Shown here: piece by piece, positions 42,301 to 54,475 of the stretch
Layout: the number at the start of each line of letters is the position of its first letter
Numbering within the stretch: position 1 is the first letter of the stretch
Source: Nemophila menziesii
Lineage: Eukaryota; Streptophyta; Magnoliopsida; Boraginales; Hydrophyllaceae
Direction of reading: 5' to 3'
Assembly: GCA_029959085.1 (NCBI GenBank)
Contig: JARWIR010000001.1
Span: forward strand, 14,127,730 to 14,191,729
Length of the DNA: 64,000 bases
Notes under the pieces: model-generated
What the model was told of the DNA's origin: nothing
What the model saw: the letters and a program-made list of their open reading frames with translations, nothing else
The model's database searches: none
Position numbers and translations under genes: made by a program

Positions 42301-44269
42301 TTCTTTTTGATTCTTAGTTTAATTATGTCTTTTCCTTGCTTTGGTTTCCTTTATTCCGTCGTGATCTATTTTCATCAGTAGTTTGAGATGCATGGGTATG
42401 AACTCTAACTTATATATTTGGATTTAGTTGTATGAATTTGGTATTTTACATATAAATAAATTGTGTAACTATTGTTGTTGTTCATATACTTGCACTTATT
42501 TACTGAAATGACAATATTTTCACCAAATAACCAAATTTGGGGGCTTATGGACCTAGGATATAGAACATTATACTAATGTAGAATCGGGAGGTTAAAATTT
42601 GTAGGAAAATCAAGAGAGTGTAATAATGTTAAATGTTAAATAGTAATTTGGATTACTCTGTAAAGGGAAGAGGAAAGGAACTTGAGATTTAGTCGGTAGA
42701 AGGCATGGAAGGCAGAGGTCCTACCCTAAGTATTTGGCGATAACTAGCTAGGAGCCTAGGACTTAAAGACTGAAATTTTATCAAGTCATGAATGAAAGAT
42801 AAAAAGGGTATTACACCTCCTATATCAAAACATCGAAGGTACACGACTATCTCATCCTCATAACGATCACATGATTTTTATGTTTCTCTAGGTATCTTTA
42901 CTTCTATGCCTCAAATAATACACAATTTATTATCCCTGTAGACGAAGAACATTTAACCTCTACCGCTCAAAACTCTAAGTTCAAGGTGTATGAGCCTTAT
43001 CTCGTATATTTGATGACCAAGAAATATTACACACATAAATAAATACATATGCCATTTTCACATAGGGGACATCATCCTGGTATAAGAAGAAATTAGAATT
43101 AGAGGCAGTGGCTAAAACTTCTAAAATTTTAGTTATTCCTGGGTGAAGTTTCTATTTTTTCCTCACAAGGATTTGATGATGTTGGTATAGAGAGTGCAGG
43201 CAACATGTTAGTGTGAACAAAGACTAAAGACATGTCTAGAGATGTAAACTTTATAAATATACGATAACGAAAAGACAAAGGCTCACCTCAAAAAAATGGA
43301 CGTACGAAAGCTCTACAACAAGCTAATGAAATATAATGGTTATACCCTGTAGAGAGGAAGTAATAACAGAGATAGAATATATATATGTGTGTGTGTGTGT
43401 GGGGGGGGGGGTGGGTATGTGTACATATCTTAATATATGGAAGGTGAAGTATTTTAGCCCAATAAATTATTTGATTAATAAATTGGCAGTAATGATTATC
43501 CTACTGTCATAATGATCATGAACCTTGGTAACGTATCAAAGACTTAGAGTCGTGATGGTTTTTGCTTGGAAAATCATAGCTCCCGCCAAAAAGAATACTT
43601 CCTAATTTATGGGAAAAGTTTGAAATTTAAAATAATCTCGGATCGAGTCTATATAGTCGTAAGAGACCACAAAAAAAGCGAGGAATATTCATCGGAGAAC
43701 CTTACTATACTTCAAAATATATATAGTATTTAGATGAGTATCGATAAGGAGAAATGAGTCTTGTTCCATCTAGAGAGTCAAACACATAGATATGTAGAGG
43801 TTATTCAAGCGAAACAACCTAATCTCGATAAAAAAAAAATCCTAGAGATATCAAGGAAACCTTTTCAGGGGCACAAGGATGAAGCAAACTATTAAATCTT
43901 ATCCATCGTCAATTGAAATTGGGCATTGTATTATCAGTGGTGACATATGACTCGTGTCGGCCTCGAACAAGTCTTGGAACAGATCGTAAACCATGGACAC
44001 CCCAAAAAACCTTCCTTCAAGTGCTAAATATTCCTACAAATAAAGATAATTTGTAAATAATCCAGATTTGAATTTTCATAATAAATATTTGTGCATTAGA
44101 TTTTTTTTAATTGTTATTTACTTTCCAAATAATTAGAAAGATTTCACTAAAACCCATCTTTTATATTAGTTATCTATAATTTATTCTTTATAATCCGCTT
44201 GCTTTTATTATAACTCAGTTAGGATTATAAATCGAGTGGATTGAGTTGGAATCTACAAACCCAATTTTG
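42301..44269. other. Unassigned DNA; TG/G microsatellite at 43380-43430
   Basis: No gene recognised. A weak coding-like patch at about 43140-43370 resembles decayed retroelement protein but could not be assigned. (AT)n(GT)n followed by 11 G lies at 43378-43431. Confidence 0.35.
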
Positions 44270-44815
44270 GATTGCTTTTTTGTCTCTAGAAAAGGAATAT
44301 GTCTTTCCTAGTGGTAGAGAGAAGAACAAATATCTTGAGTGTAGATTGTACACTTGGTTTACTGGTGTTAAATTTAACACAAGGGTTCCTTCGAAAGGTT
44401 AATTTACCGATATTATAAGGGTTTGTGTGCTCACCAGTAAGAGACAATCGAGTTATAATGGATGTGCTTACAAACTCTTAAGGGTCCAACAACACTTTAG
44501 GTGGGACACTAAGTTTATGGGAGTCGAACCACTAAAAAATAGTGTGTATGTCTTCTTCCCTTACTCTTTACTTTTGTGCATGTTATATGTTAGATTAGTT
44601 GCTTCTAAGTAGTTGTTTGGCCTTAACTACTCTTATTTCATGCTTAGTGTTTGTGGAATTGTTACCTCCTAGTTTGTGTATTTATATTAGTATTTTATCT
44701 TAGCCTTTAAACCCAAAAATTTATACCTTTATCCTCTTAGGATTTTTTGTGTTGGTTAGTTTTTATCGAGTAAATTTCCAATTCACCCCTCCCTTATCTA
44801 GGTCTATTGATTGGA
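44270..44815 (+). repeat. Relic LTR related to the young element at 56.8-62.9 kb
   Basis: Several words occur in the same order as in the LTR at 56766-58127. They include TACACTTGGT...TTAACACAAG, CCTTCGAAAGG, GTCGAACCACTAAAAAATAG followed by TGTGTATGTC, and a CAATTCACCCCTCC end. The divergence is large and the expected PBS is not found. Confidence 0.45.
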
Positions 44816-47500
44816 TTTTAGTTATCTTTAAACTGAAAATTAAAATATTTAGATAGTTCATAAACTATAATTCGAATAGGATTAAAAGACATAAATGCAA
44901 AATAAATAAGATAACTTGTCTAAAAACCTATAAAGAAAGGTTTGAAACACAAAATTAATCTTCAGGGATGATCTAACGAGTAAAGAAACAATGGTCCAAG
45001 AAAGCCCAACACACTAAAAAACATGCATTATATGTATAATTCTAAATATTATGTGCGTTTTACCAAAACATCTCACGTAAATCACTAAAAATTGTTCAAA
45101 GCATATCTTTAGGCTTTAGGAAAATCTACTTGATTCAATATTTTCACTCAAACAAATGAGAACTCAGGTAGGACAGAAAAGTACTGGAAATATTAGAGAG
45201 CGCAAAGGGCATAACCTCTTAAATAACCTTTCACACGTTTTAAATATTGTCTTTCATTCATCTTGATTGTGATTACAACTTCTATGATGCTCATTGTTCA
45301 AATTCAGCTTGCTTAATATTTTCCACCACCCAACTGTTTTAACAAATCTTCCAAATGTAGAATAAAGCAACGATGTACCATGTTTTTATTAATTGGACAA
45401 ATATCCATGCACTTACATTTGGAGACAACCTTTTTGGATTAAGTGAGGCGTGGACATCACAAGGACTCAAAATCTCACGAACATGACACTTAAAAATCAA
45501 AAATTCCAGTTTCTTTAATTCTCTATGCTCCTTAGAAATCATACAACAATGGGCACTATTATGCAAAGAGGCACCCAAATTAAATTAATTTTGATGGTAA
45601 TGGGGACATATGTTTGGGAAATCTCTCTAAAAATACGTCCATAAAATTATAATATTAAAGTTTGAGCCACTAGTAGGATTTCAGACCCTTGATGTTGGGG
45701 TTCTCAGTCATCAATAATACCACACATGTATTTTTCATAGCACACTCAAAACAAGCACGAGTCAAGATATTAGTCTTATTGTCTTTAGCAAAATACGAGA
45801 GATCTTTAGCTTATTAGGTAATACATAATCTCATGACCACTAAACACATATCTATGTGTTCATATTCCCATCATGTATCACCTCATTTATCAAATTGTCA
45901 AGGTCTGCCGAAGAATAAATGGCATGCGTATACATGGAACCATATACCCAAGACCTCGTCTTTATATGTAGGGCTCATAAAAAGTCTATAAAAACACACT
46001 AGAAACCATGACCTTGTTACTCTTACTTAATAACACGAGTTTAGTATGGTTTTAGACGTATTTCATAGTCGATTCAAGTTGTTCAAATCAGTTTCACGAA
46101 TTACGATTTCAAGACTACCTGCACTAGCAATAAATCAACATACATTTTTTCAATGGTGCACATAGACTGGAAATAGAATTACAACGCCAATCTTCCTCCT
46201 AATATTGTGGGCACGAGAAAGTATGACGCAGATTCTACGACGGACCTAAATCATCTTACATAAATTCATCCTCAATGTCATTCCCACCAATCTCTTCGTC
46301 AACAATATGGATAGATATGTATTCGGGTTCATTTAAAACCAAATTGTGTGCCTTGTGTTTCATACACCCAACTTTTCGATGTCCTTGTAACCAAAATTAA
46401 AGAATTTTGTTCCTCCACCAGAAAGCATTTGGGTTAAGGTTGGACGTTATTAGTTGTATGGTAGATGGTACACGAGGTACGCTAGTCAACCTACAAGCCA
46501 GTCTCTTAGTTTGTTGTTGGTGTGCTTCAGACACATGCAATGAATCAAACATGTTCAACAAATCTTTCAATTGGACCCGCAGTCTCCCAAGATATCGTGA
46601 AACCAAATGATTCTCATTTGATGAACATCCTTATGCGAGATAATATTATAAAAATATTTGGTATAATCATCCACAAATCATCCTCCTAGACATAAATGTT
46701 AACGTGATACATCCATATAAGGGTGATAAAACCTAAGAGATTAATAATGGTCACCTAAAAATTCTTACTAAATAAACTAATACCAACACTAATTACATCA
46801 AGTGGATACTAGTATCAATTAGAAAGAGTATAAATATTAGTATTAGGAAGGTTAGGCTAAACAATATTACACACATAGAGTATACCAAATTTACAGAGTT
46901 ACGACACACTTCGAAAACTTATTGAAGGAGTTCTAACTCCTTGTACATTGTAGGTGGTGATAGTAAAACAATAAATAACAAGAAGCTTTAAGATTGATGA
47001 TTCGATGACTTGGTTGAGCTTGCAAATTTCTTAAATAGTTGTTCACTTTAATGATATAAATGTAGACTTTAATGGAGGTTAAAGAAGGGTTGATAAGAGT
47101 AAATTAGGATTTGGTTTTATATACCAAATTATTTAACCTATCTTTAATTTTACATTTAACGTTGGCAGTTCATCGCTACGTTTTTCCTTCTTAGCGGGTG
47201 CTTGTTAGTGTTGATTTGGCATCTTCACATTGGTTGATCGTTTAATGTTCAATAGTCATATTTGACCAGGTGGCTGCCCATTATGCATGATACTTGTCCA
47301 CTGGTTTAAGTATGTAAGACAACCAATTTTAGAAAAGTTGTTATAATCATAATAGATTGCCCGCTACCTCTCAGGAAGGGGGATTTAGGATTTAAAGCCT
47401 ATACAACATAGAATTAACAAAATAAGGCCCAACCCCTAACTAAGCTCAACTACCCATTAGACCCTAACTAAAGAGTAGCAAAAAGACCAAAAACCCACCC
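44816..47500. other. Unassigned, partly coding-like debris
   Basis: Minus-strand frames at 45339-45578 and 46397-46606 look coding-like in composition but match nothing I recognise. Around 46900-47230 the minus strand has a TATA-like TGGTATATAAAACC and a C/A-rich leader, with AACGTAGCGATGAACTGCCA upstream, like the internal promoter block of the retroelement at 18.6-19.2 kb. It is tentative. Confidence 0.3.
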
Positions 47501-47508
47501 CTAAACCT

Positions 47509-47518
47509 ATTATATACA
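47509..47518 (+). promoter_or_regulatory. Candidate TATA box before a GC-rich region
   Basis: TATTATATACAC is followed by a pyrimidine-rich leader (CCCTCTTTCTCTCTG near 47570) and then a 700-bp GC-rich stretch, unlike the surrounding AT-rich DNA. It may be the promoter of the frame at 47791-48444 or a retroelement leader. Confidence 0.35.
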
Positions 47519-47790
47519 CTGAAATCATTTGACCCAAAGCAAAAGTCCCATATAGGGTTTGGACCCAAACCCTCTTTCTCTCTGAAACCACACAGCCGCC
47601 CCCTCCCTCTTCTTCTTCACCCCTCCCCTGCTACTGTAACACCGCCACCACCACCCACCTTCTCACCTTCTACCTTTCCCGGCCTCCCTTCCCCTGCGCC
47701 TTTCCCTTCCTTCTCACTGGCCCTCCACCGCTCCACCGTGAACCACCACAGCACCGCGCAACACCACCAAGCCAGCACCACCAACCCACC

Positions 47791-48444
47791 GTGGCCCTCC
47801 TTCTCGCTGGCCAGCTTGTACCAGCACCACCACGCCAGCCTGTAACAGATCCACCGCTGCATCCGTCATCACCACCACAAAGTACGACTCTGACCTCACC
47901 TCGCGCTACCACCACTCTCTCTCTCTTGCGCGATAGACACAACCGCACCACCGCCAGCTCTCTCTCTCTCTCTCGCGCGACAGAAGCCACGATCTCCATC
48001 TTCACTCAGCAAAACTCAGGCAGTTTTCTTCCAGATCCAGATCTGGACGGCGCTGCTGCACCACCATTGGAGAACCTCACGAAGCTGATGCAGATCTGGA
48101 TCAGTGCTGCTGCAGAGGTCTCCGACGCCCAGTCTCTCTGCTGCAGAACCAGCGCCACTCTGCTGCAGATCCAGCACCCACCACACTCTCGTCCAGTTCA
48201 AGAAAACCCCAATATCATCTCCTCCATCTCCGCAGGAAAAACACCACCATCTCCATCTCCTATTCTCGCGCATGAAAACCAACACCAGTCCAGTCCCTTT
48301 GGGCCGTGGTCCAGCCCCTTTGGGCCATGGGTCCAGCCTTGTAAAAAAAGGTTGATCAATCTTGGATCAGCCCCAGCATGGTCCAGCCCCCATCATGGTC
48401 CAGCCCCCCTATCATGGTCCAGCCATTTCAGTCAATTCTTTTAA
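47791..48444 (+). CDS. Unrecognised Pro/Ser/Thr-rich frame in a GC-rich island, 217 codons
   Basis: The frame is the longest in a GC-rich segment (about 47590-48440). The product is low in complexity, rich in Pro, Ser, Thr and His, with no domain or signal peptide I can recognise. The island also keeps several minus-strand frames open, so openness may only reflect few stop codons in C-rich DNA. Near its end the GGTCCAGCCCC unit is repeated at least five times (about 48308-48424), adding to doubt. It could be a captured gene piece or retroelement leader. Confidence 0.22.
   Translation: MALLLAGQLVPAPPRQPVTDPPLHPSSPPQSTTLTSPRATTTLSLLRDRHNRTTASSLSLSRATEATISIFTQQNSGSFLPDPDLDGAAAPPLENLTKLMQIWISAAAEVSDAQSLCCRTSATLLQIQHPPHSRPVQENPNIISSISAGKTPPSPSPILAHENQHQSSPFGPWSSPFGPWVQPCKKRLINLGSAPAWSSPHHGPAPLSWSSHFSQFF
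48308..48424 (+). repeat. Interspersed GGTCCAGCCCC repeats
   Basis: At least five copies of a (CAT)GGTCCAGCCCC unit, with spacers of 7-40 bp and one GTCCAGCC variant, lie at the end of the GC-rich island. Confidence 0.75.
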
Positions 48445-48509
48445 ATCCATGTCCAGCCCATTTCAGTCAAGTTTTTAAAAGAAAAAGCCTTAATTTTTTT
48501 TAAAGGGTA

Positions 48510-48756
48510 CAATACCTATGGTATAGGGTTTTCATTGGATATACACGTGGACAAGGACTTAAAAAATTATTCATACACCGTACAATCCCTAGGGTACAGC
48601 CCCTAGTGTATAATGGCCACATCTTGACTTAATAAGTATGAATTTATAAAAAAACGAACTCTGTACAACCCTTAGTGATTCGGACGTTATAAAAAAATTT
48701 CACACAACTTTAAAAAACGAAAAACCAATATAGGTCTGTACCTATAGGTACGGACC
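48510..48756. repeat. Cluster of GTAC/CTAG-centred palindromes
   Basis: TACCTATGGTA (near 48520), CCCTAGGGTAC (near 48589) and a 24-bp near-palindrome at 48733-48756 centred on GTACCTATAGGTAC follow the GC-rich island. No protein-coding frame crosses them. Confidence 0.6.
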
Positions 48757-49172
48757 CATTCGCTAAATGTAAAAAATAGGAATATTAAAAAACGAATTTC
48801 TGAAGAAAAATAAAGGAAAAAGGTAACATTCGAAAAAATCCAACCAGAATTTGAAACCAAGCTTTACTTAGAACTATTTTCTAACTAGGTTTTAAAAAAT
48901 AAGTTTTGTGTTAATTGAGTGTCAATTTGTAGTTTCATCATTTGTTAACATGATCCCACTATCTCCAAGAGAGTGCCACTTTACAGTATATTTTCCAAGA
49001 AATCTTCTTTTACATCATTGAACATTGGTGATTGATATATACATATCTTTGAGTTGTTTGCTTAAATACCAAATATAGCAATCTATAAATCAACTAAATT
49101 AATGATAACTTGATTACCAATATAATGAGTTTGAATAATGATTATCGCATCTTCAGACCCATTATATATTAT

Positions 49173-50013
49173 GGGATTTGGATCCTCTCCTAACACTAAT
49201 CACCTTCTAACAAATCTAACTTTAAATCTCAACCTTATATTTTATATTAATACATTCTAACTGCTCATCTCATTTTCTTTCCTTTCCATTTCTTTTACTT
49301 ATTTTCCTTTTCCCTGTTTATGATATTCTCTTTCTAATTTATTCATATCATAATCTTATATATCTGCAAATATTGTAGGATTTGGGTTTTTTAATTATTA
49401 AAAAAACTACAAACATAACTTATAAATTATAATTTTAGTTCTAATCATTAAATTTAAGTTTTTTTTTGAACTCCACTTTAAAATTTATAACAAAAAACTT
49501 AATTTGAATTTGAAGAATCATATATAAAAAATTTAATTCAAAGACATTGTATTCAATTTAAAAATCCATAAGCAAACAATTTATTGTCTGAGTTTTTCTC
49601 TTAACATTCCCACTTAGATAGTCTAATAAGCATCTTCTAATATTTTTATCATTTATTTTGTATCATGAAGAAAGAAGAAGACGGAAATACAAATTTCAAC
49701 TATTGGAGTTAAAAAAAACTTAAATTTAATGATTAGAACTAAAATTATAATTTATAAGTTATGTTTTTAGTTTTTTCAATAATTAAAAAATCCAAATCCT
49801 ACAATATTTACAATATTTGCAGATATATAAGGTTACGCTATGAATAAGTTAGAAAGAGAATATCATAAACAAGGAAAAGGAAATTAAGTAAAAGAAATGG
49901 AAAGGAAAGAAAATGAGATGAGTGGTTAGAATGTATTAATATAAAATATAAGGCTTAGATTTAAAGTTGGATTTGTTAGGAGGTGATTAGTGTTAGGAGA
50001 GGATCCAAATCCC
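49173..50013. mobile_element. 841-bp long-TIR non-autonomous transposon (MULE-like)
   Basis: The left arm 49173-49467 (starting GGGATTTGGATCCTCTCC) is the inverted counterpart of 49711-50013 (ending GGAGAGGATCCAAATCCC), with good similarity over about 295 bp. The spacer is 243 bp and encodes nothing. Long arms suggest the Mutator superfamily, but the flanks show no clear 9-bp duplication. Confidence 0.8.
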
Positions 50014-50083
50014 TAACAATAAATTCAAAAAACGTAAATGGAAAACTCACGTTCCAATATTGAAAGGAAAATAAGTTATTACA

Positions 50084-50338
50084 CCGTTTGGTTAGTGAAA
50101 TTAATAGGTATTTTCAGTTTCCATTTTCTATATTTTCTAAAATGTTAATGAAAACGTGTTTGGATAAAGAAAATGAATACAGTTTTCTGGAAAATAAAAT
50201 GAAAACAGTGTTATATTAGAGAACGTGAAATCGATGTTTTTCATATTTTTTAAAAATATTGAAACTGAAAACAAAAATCATTTTTCAAAAATATATTTTG
50301 AAAACAAAAATAAAAAATGTTTTCATAAATCAAACAGG
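50084..50338. mobile_element. Possible small TIR element (MITE)
   Basis: The ends CCGTTTGGTTAGTGAAA and TTTCATAAATCAAACAGG are imperfect inverted repeats of a type common in plant MITEs. The interior is made of AAAATGAAAAC-like words in both directions. The flanks are unresolved. Confidence 0.4.
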
Positions 50339-51280
50339 ACCTTAAAATTCTTAATATCTCTAATGAATTTATTTTAGACTTAACAGAGTGAGACATTTTC
50401 TTCTTCAATGGTCGCCACCATGATTGTGCTCTCCCATCGAGCTACTTAATTATATATAAAGGAAAGTGATATTGATCAGAAAACTCTTTGAAGTCAAGTA
50501 TTTCTTCTACAATGTAGATCCAATCCAAAACCTCATCATCATGTAATCCCCACTAAATTTAGGAATCTTGACCTTAAAACCTGATTACCATATGTTGACA
50601 TCTTTTCGAACTTGACACGAGCAAACATTATTATACCCATAAGTGTTATCTTCAGGTTTGGAATCATCCCCATGTGTTTGTTATCCCCATGTGTTTGTTA
50701 TGTCAAAACTATCTATTGGTGTATTTTAACCTTAACTTGTTGACACATGTATGTGGTTTTATCTCAGGGGTCGAAAAATGAACTTTCTAGCCATATTTGA
50801 GAAAATACATTCCCTATAATTTTATTTTCATTTTCCGCACCATTATAAACCACTTATTCCCATGGTTATCCAGTTAATTCAACTGATATTCTTAATGTGA
50901 TATCAAGGCTGACATAATGATTCGTATTAATGTGTTTTATTATTGAATTTGTAACATTTGAAATTAGATTTTTCTGGTCAAACCCTAAAAAATAAATTTA
51001 AATTCAGAAAAACTCATAAGGAATTTAAATGGCAAAGAGATAAACAAAAAAAAAAAAAGTTTACATGAAAATAATTTTCCAAAAAATCCAAAAAATAAGA
51101 TAAGATAAAACAGTTTATAATATAATTTTTTAAATAGAATTTAATAATTTAATTGATTATAAATTACTTTTCTAGCCCTTTTCTTTTTTTCGCGCCTTCT
51201 CCATCCTCATCTCACACGTCTATTTTACTTTTACTTTGATGACAGTGTTCTATCTGCGATATATGGATGATGGAATCTTT
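50339..51280. other. AT-rich DNA, no gene recognised
   Basis: No frame longer than background and no repeat of note. Confidence 0.4.
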
Positions 51281-51284
51281 TATT

Positions 51285-51640
51285 TTTGTCAAAGAGATTT
51301 CATTAAAGAGGCATAAATGTCAAACAAGTACATGCATCAATAACCTATTCCATTCCGTATATACACATTATTAAAGATAGAACGTATTTCTACACGATTG
51401 ATCCTTCCAAGACGATAAATCAATATTTTTCCTATTACATCTGCCAATAATGGGCAACTTCATTAAGAGACCTACTGATATGCGAAACTTTTCACGATAG
51501 AAATTTCCTTGACCATCTATGTATCTCATGCAAGATTGGTCGGATACCCCGACTTGCGTCATAGATATTCATCGTACCTTGAACTAGCTTAAGGTTATTT
51601 GAGTAAAATGACCTACTCAAGTTATTCTTGCTAGTTTCGG
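51285..51640 (-). pseudogene. 5'-truncated LINE relic (RNase H end)
   Basis: The minus strand around 51500-51440 reads KVSHISRSLNEVAHYWQ in one frame, the H--R--N--AH end of a LINE RNase H. It is followed by a short 3' part and an A-rich tail (T-rich ATTTTTGTC near 51285 on the plus strand). The longer open frame in this stretch (51371-51562) is out of register. The target duplication was not found. Confidence 0.45.
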
Positions 51641-52089
51641 TTTTTATTGTATTTAAGAGGACCTGACTTCCCCCTCAACAATCGATTTGGCTCTAATCCA
51701 CTCAGTTTCATTTGTTAAAAGAATCAAAAGAAACAAAACCACTTATGTGATATGTTATATAATGTAATTTCTAGTCTTAGGCAGTCGATTGGGATTTATC
51801 TCCTAGACAGGTTACAACACGCGGAATCGTGCGATTTTGAATCTCGATAAATAATTTTATATATTTAGTATTATATATAGTAATCATAATAATTTTAAAT
51901 ATCAGTCTCATAAGATTCATCTAACAACAATATAGTAAATTTAATAATAGTGAACTTAGAGTTATAATATTAATTGAAGAATTATCAAAAGTTGAAAAAG
52001 TGAGAGGCTAGGTCGTTGTTTCTTTACCATTAATCGATGTTTATACGCTAGGTATAAAATTTCTAGTATTTTTACTAGGTGGAGGTAGT

Positions 52090-53281
52090 TTTTTTTTTGT
52101 CATCATAAAAAACATTCATTACCCTATCCAATGCCCTTATTCTTATATAGATTAAAAAAATAACTAAAACTGTCAACAATCGAGTAGAACCTCCAATTTA
52201 AAATATCGACCCTCATCCTTAGGGTTGTAAATGAACCAAGCCGCTCGAGCTCGGCTCGGAGAGAAGCTCGTTTGAGATCGGCTCGAATATAAACAAGCTC
52301 AAGCTTCATTTTAAGCTCGATAAATAAACGAGTCTGCTCGAACTCGGCTCGTGAGCTCAATTATAATTATAAAAATTATAAATTAATATATTATCTACTT
52401 ATAAATATATTATTAAACCTTCAATGTCAGATTGGATATTTGCAATTTCCAATTTTTTTTGAATACATGAGAGAGCCACTTGACCTCTTGGTCTCTGCGG
52501 AATAACCTAACCACTAGGCCAACTATTAATCTCAACATTTATTTTTTCATTAATGTTATGTTTCATATTTTTATACCACACACTCCATCATATACCAACC
52601 GTTCATGAAAGTCTCATTTCAACCATAAAAAACTAATTGTTCATGATAAACATGTGCTCGACTCTAAAAAAAAGTTTGTTCTATAACTTTAACAGACAAG
52701 TTCTAACATTTCTGATTTGGATCATTGGAAGCTCGAGCTCGACTTGTTAAAATTTGAGCACAACTCGGCCCGGCTCGTTTAAATTTGAGCTCAGCTCGGC
52801 TCGAGAAATTAAAAAAACAAGCATGTACATCTAGTATTCGGCTCGACTCGTTTACAGCCTTACAAGTCATCCTCGCAGACTTAACTACACAATAGGCGAT
52901 ACCATTCATCTCTCTCCCAATGTAGTACACTTTCCATTCTTGAAATTTTCGCATTCATTTCCACATCTTCTCAATGATTTGATGAGTTCTCCAATTGATT
53001 CCCTCATTGTTAAAAAATCGTTGAACAATCTCAAGATTATCCAAGTAGAACGAACTACTCTTAATAGTGAGAACTACCAGCTGATCTCATCGCAAAAAGG
53101 GCATCTCACGCCTTCCCTTGTGCACTTGACTCAGTTTTTTCCATCTTCATTACCTTATGCACAATACTACATTCTCTGTTTACTGCCACGGATACGGCCC
53201 CTGTTGGTTCTCATTCTTTTGTGAACGATGCATCGCTAAGCTAGACTATCTATGTATCATCATTACAATTTTAAAAAATTT
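52090..53281 (-). mobile_element. 5'-truncated LINE copy carrying a nested transposon
   Basis: CTAGGTGGAGGTAGT (52075-52089) and CTAGATAGAGGTAGT (53282-53296) form a 15-bp target duplication with two changes. The poly(A) tail is the T run after 52089. The minus strand keeps an RNase H end (VYYIGREMNGIAYCVVKSA, about 52870-52935) and upstream coding debris to about 53230. The copy is interrupted by the element at 52220-52866, leaving about 545 bp of LINE. Confidence 0.65.
52220..52866. mobile_element. hAT-like TIR element with GCTCGAGCTCGG-rich ends
   Basis: The ends TAGGGTTGTAAATGAACC and CGACTCGTTTACAGCCTTA are inverted relatives, and both subterminal zones are packed with GCTCGAGCTCGGCTCG-type words in opposite orientation. 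TCATCCT occurs directly outside both ends (52213-52219, 52867-52873). It sits inside a LINE relic. A tRNA-like TGGCCTAGTGG stretch (minus strand, near 52520) in its middle may be SINE-derived. Confidence 0.6.
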
Positions 53282-53296
53282 CTAGATAGAGGTAGT

Positions 53297-53790
53297 TAAG
53301 GAGGGAATAAATATATAAGTGGCATTTTATAATAACATAGATTATATGTAAGGACGACTTTAGATTTTTTTTATATAAAACCTATAGAAATTAAAATAGT
53401 AAGTCAATTTATATATACGTATGACTAAGAATTAAAAACTATCAAATAAAATTTATACTTCTTAAATGATTAAATATTTCGGTTTTACTTGGGTAGTCTA
53501 AACCCGGAGCCACCCACCTATGTGGATTATGATACTGATAACCTGAGTATTTGGAGAATTCGAGGTGATCAAGGACCCGTTTGGAAGTGTTATTTAAGAA
53601 TAAAAATATATTTTTACAATAAAATTTAAAATTTGAAAAAATTGTTAAAAAGAATTAAAATCTAAAATTATTTTAAGTGCTTTTTTAACAATTTAATTCG
53701 AAATGATTAAAGACCTGTTTGAATTATTTTTAACCTAATCTTATACTTTTACAACTTTTTAAAATTATCTTATTTAAGTATAATTACAGT
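53297..53790. other. AT-rich DNA, no feature recognised
   Basis: No coding frame or repeat was seen between the LINE copy and the tandem repeats. Confidence 0.4.
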
Positions 53791-53803
53791 TGTGCTGTTT
53801 ATT

Positions 53804-54090
53804 AATTTTTATACAAATCCGACCATGGCTATTTTATGGCCAGTGAAAGCCCTTTACTATATGAGAAGTGATGCACGTTTTTTATTGCATTTTTATACAA
53901 ATCTTACCATAGTTATTTTAGTGAAAGTTTTTTATCGTATGAGAAGTGATATGCAGTTTTTACTGGATTTTCGAATTGTTTTGTAAAATATTTATTTGAT
54001 AATTTCAGTGAGGTTTAGTATATTTTTATACAAATCCTACCATTTTATGACCATCGGAGACATGTTACCATATGAAAAGTTATTTGATGA
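53804..54090 (+). repeat. Three imperfect tandem units of about 80-130 bp
   Basis: Units beginning ATTTTTATACAAATC-TACCAT start near 53804, 53888 and 54022. Each ends in a TATGAGAAGTGATG-like stretch. The unit differences are large, so the array is old. Confidence 0.7.
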
Positions 54091-54303
54091 GAATAAATTT
54101 TACAATTTTTTGAATTATTTTATAAATATTCATTTGATATAACTATGAAAATTTGGTCATATACAGTATATTTAAGATTCTTTTGCAGTAAAAATTTATT
54201 TAATGCAATTATTTAATTTTTTTATTATATTTAAAAAAAAAATTATCCTATAGTAAATATTCATTTGATGCAAGTTATGAAGATAGCTAGTTTCACATTC
54301 CAC

Positions 54304-54475
54304 TGAATTGTGTCTGACAACCTATAAAATTGTGTCGGATAACCCGTGAATTGTGTCGGACAGCCCAGTAAATTATGTCAGACAGTCCAATAAATTGTGT
54401 CGGAACTCATGAATTGTGTCGGACAACCCAATGAATTGTGTTAGACCGCACAGTAAATTATGTAAGTCCAATAAA
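54304..54475 (+). repeat. 22-bp minisatellite, eight copies
   Basis: Units of consensus TGAATTGTGTCGGACAACCC start at 54304, 54326, 54347, 54369, 54391, 54410, 54432 and 54454. The period is 22, 21, 22, 22, 19, 22 and 22 bp. Copies differ at several positions, and the last is the most degraded. Confidence 0.9.
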
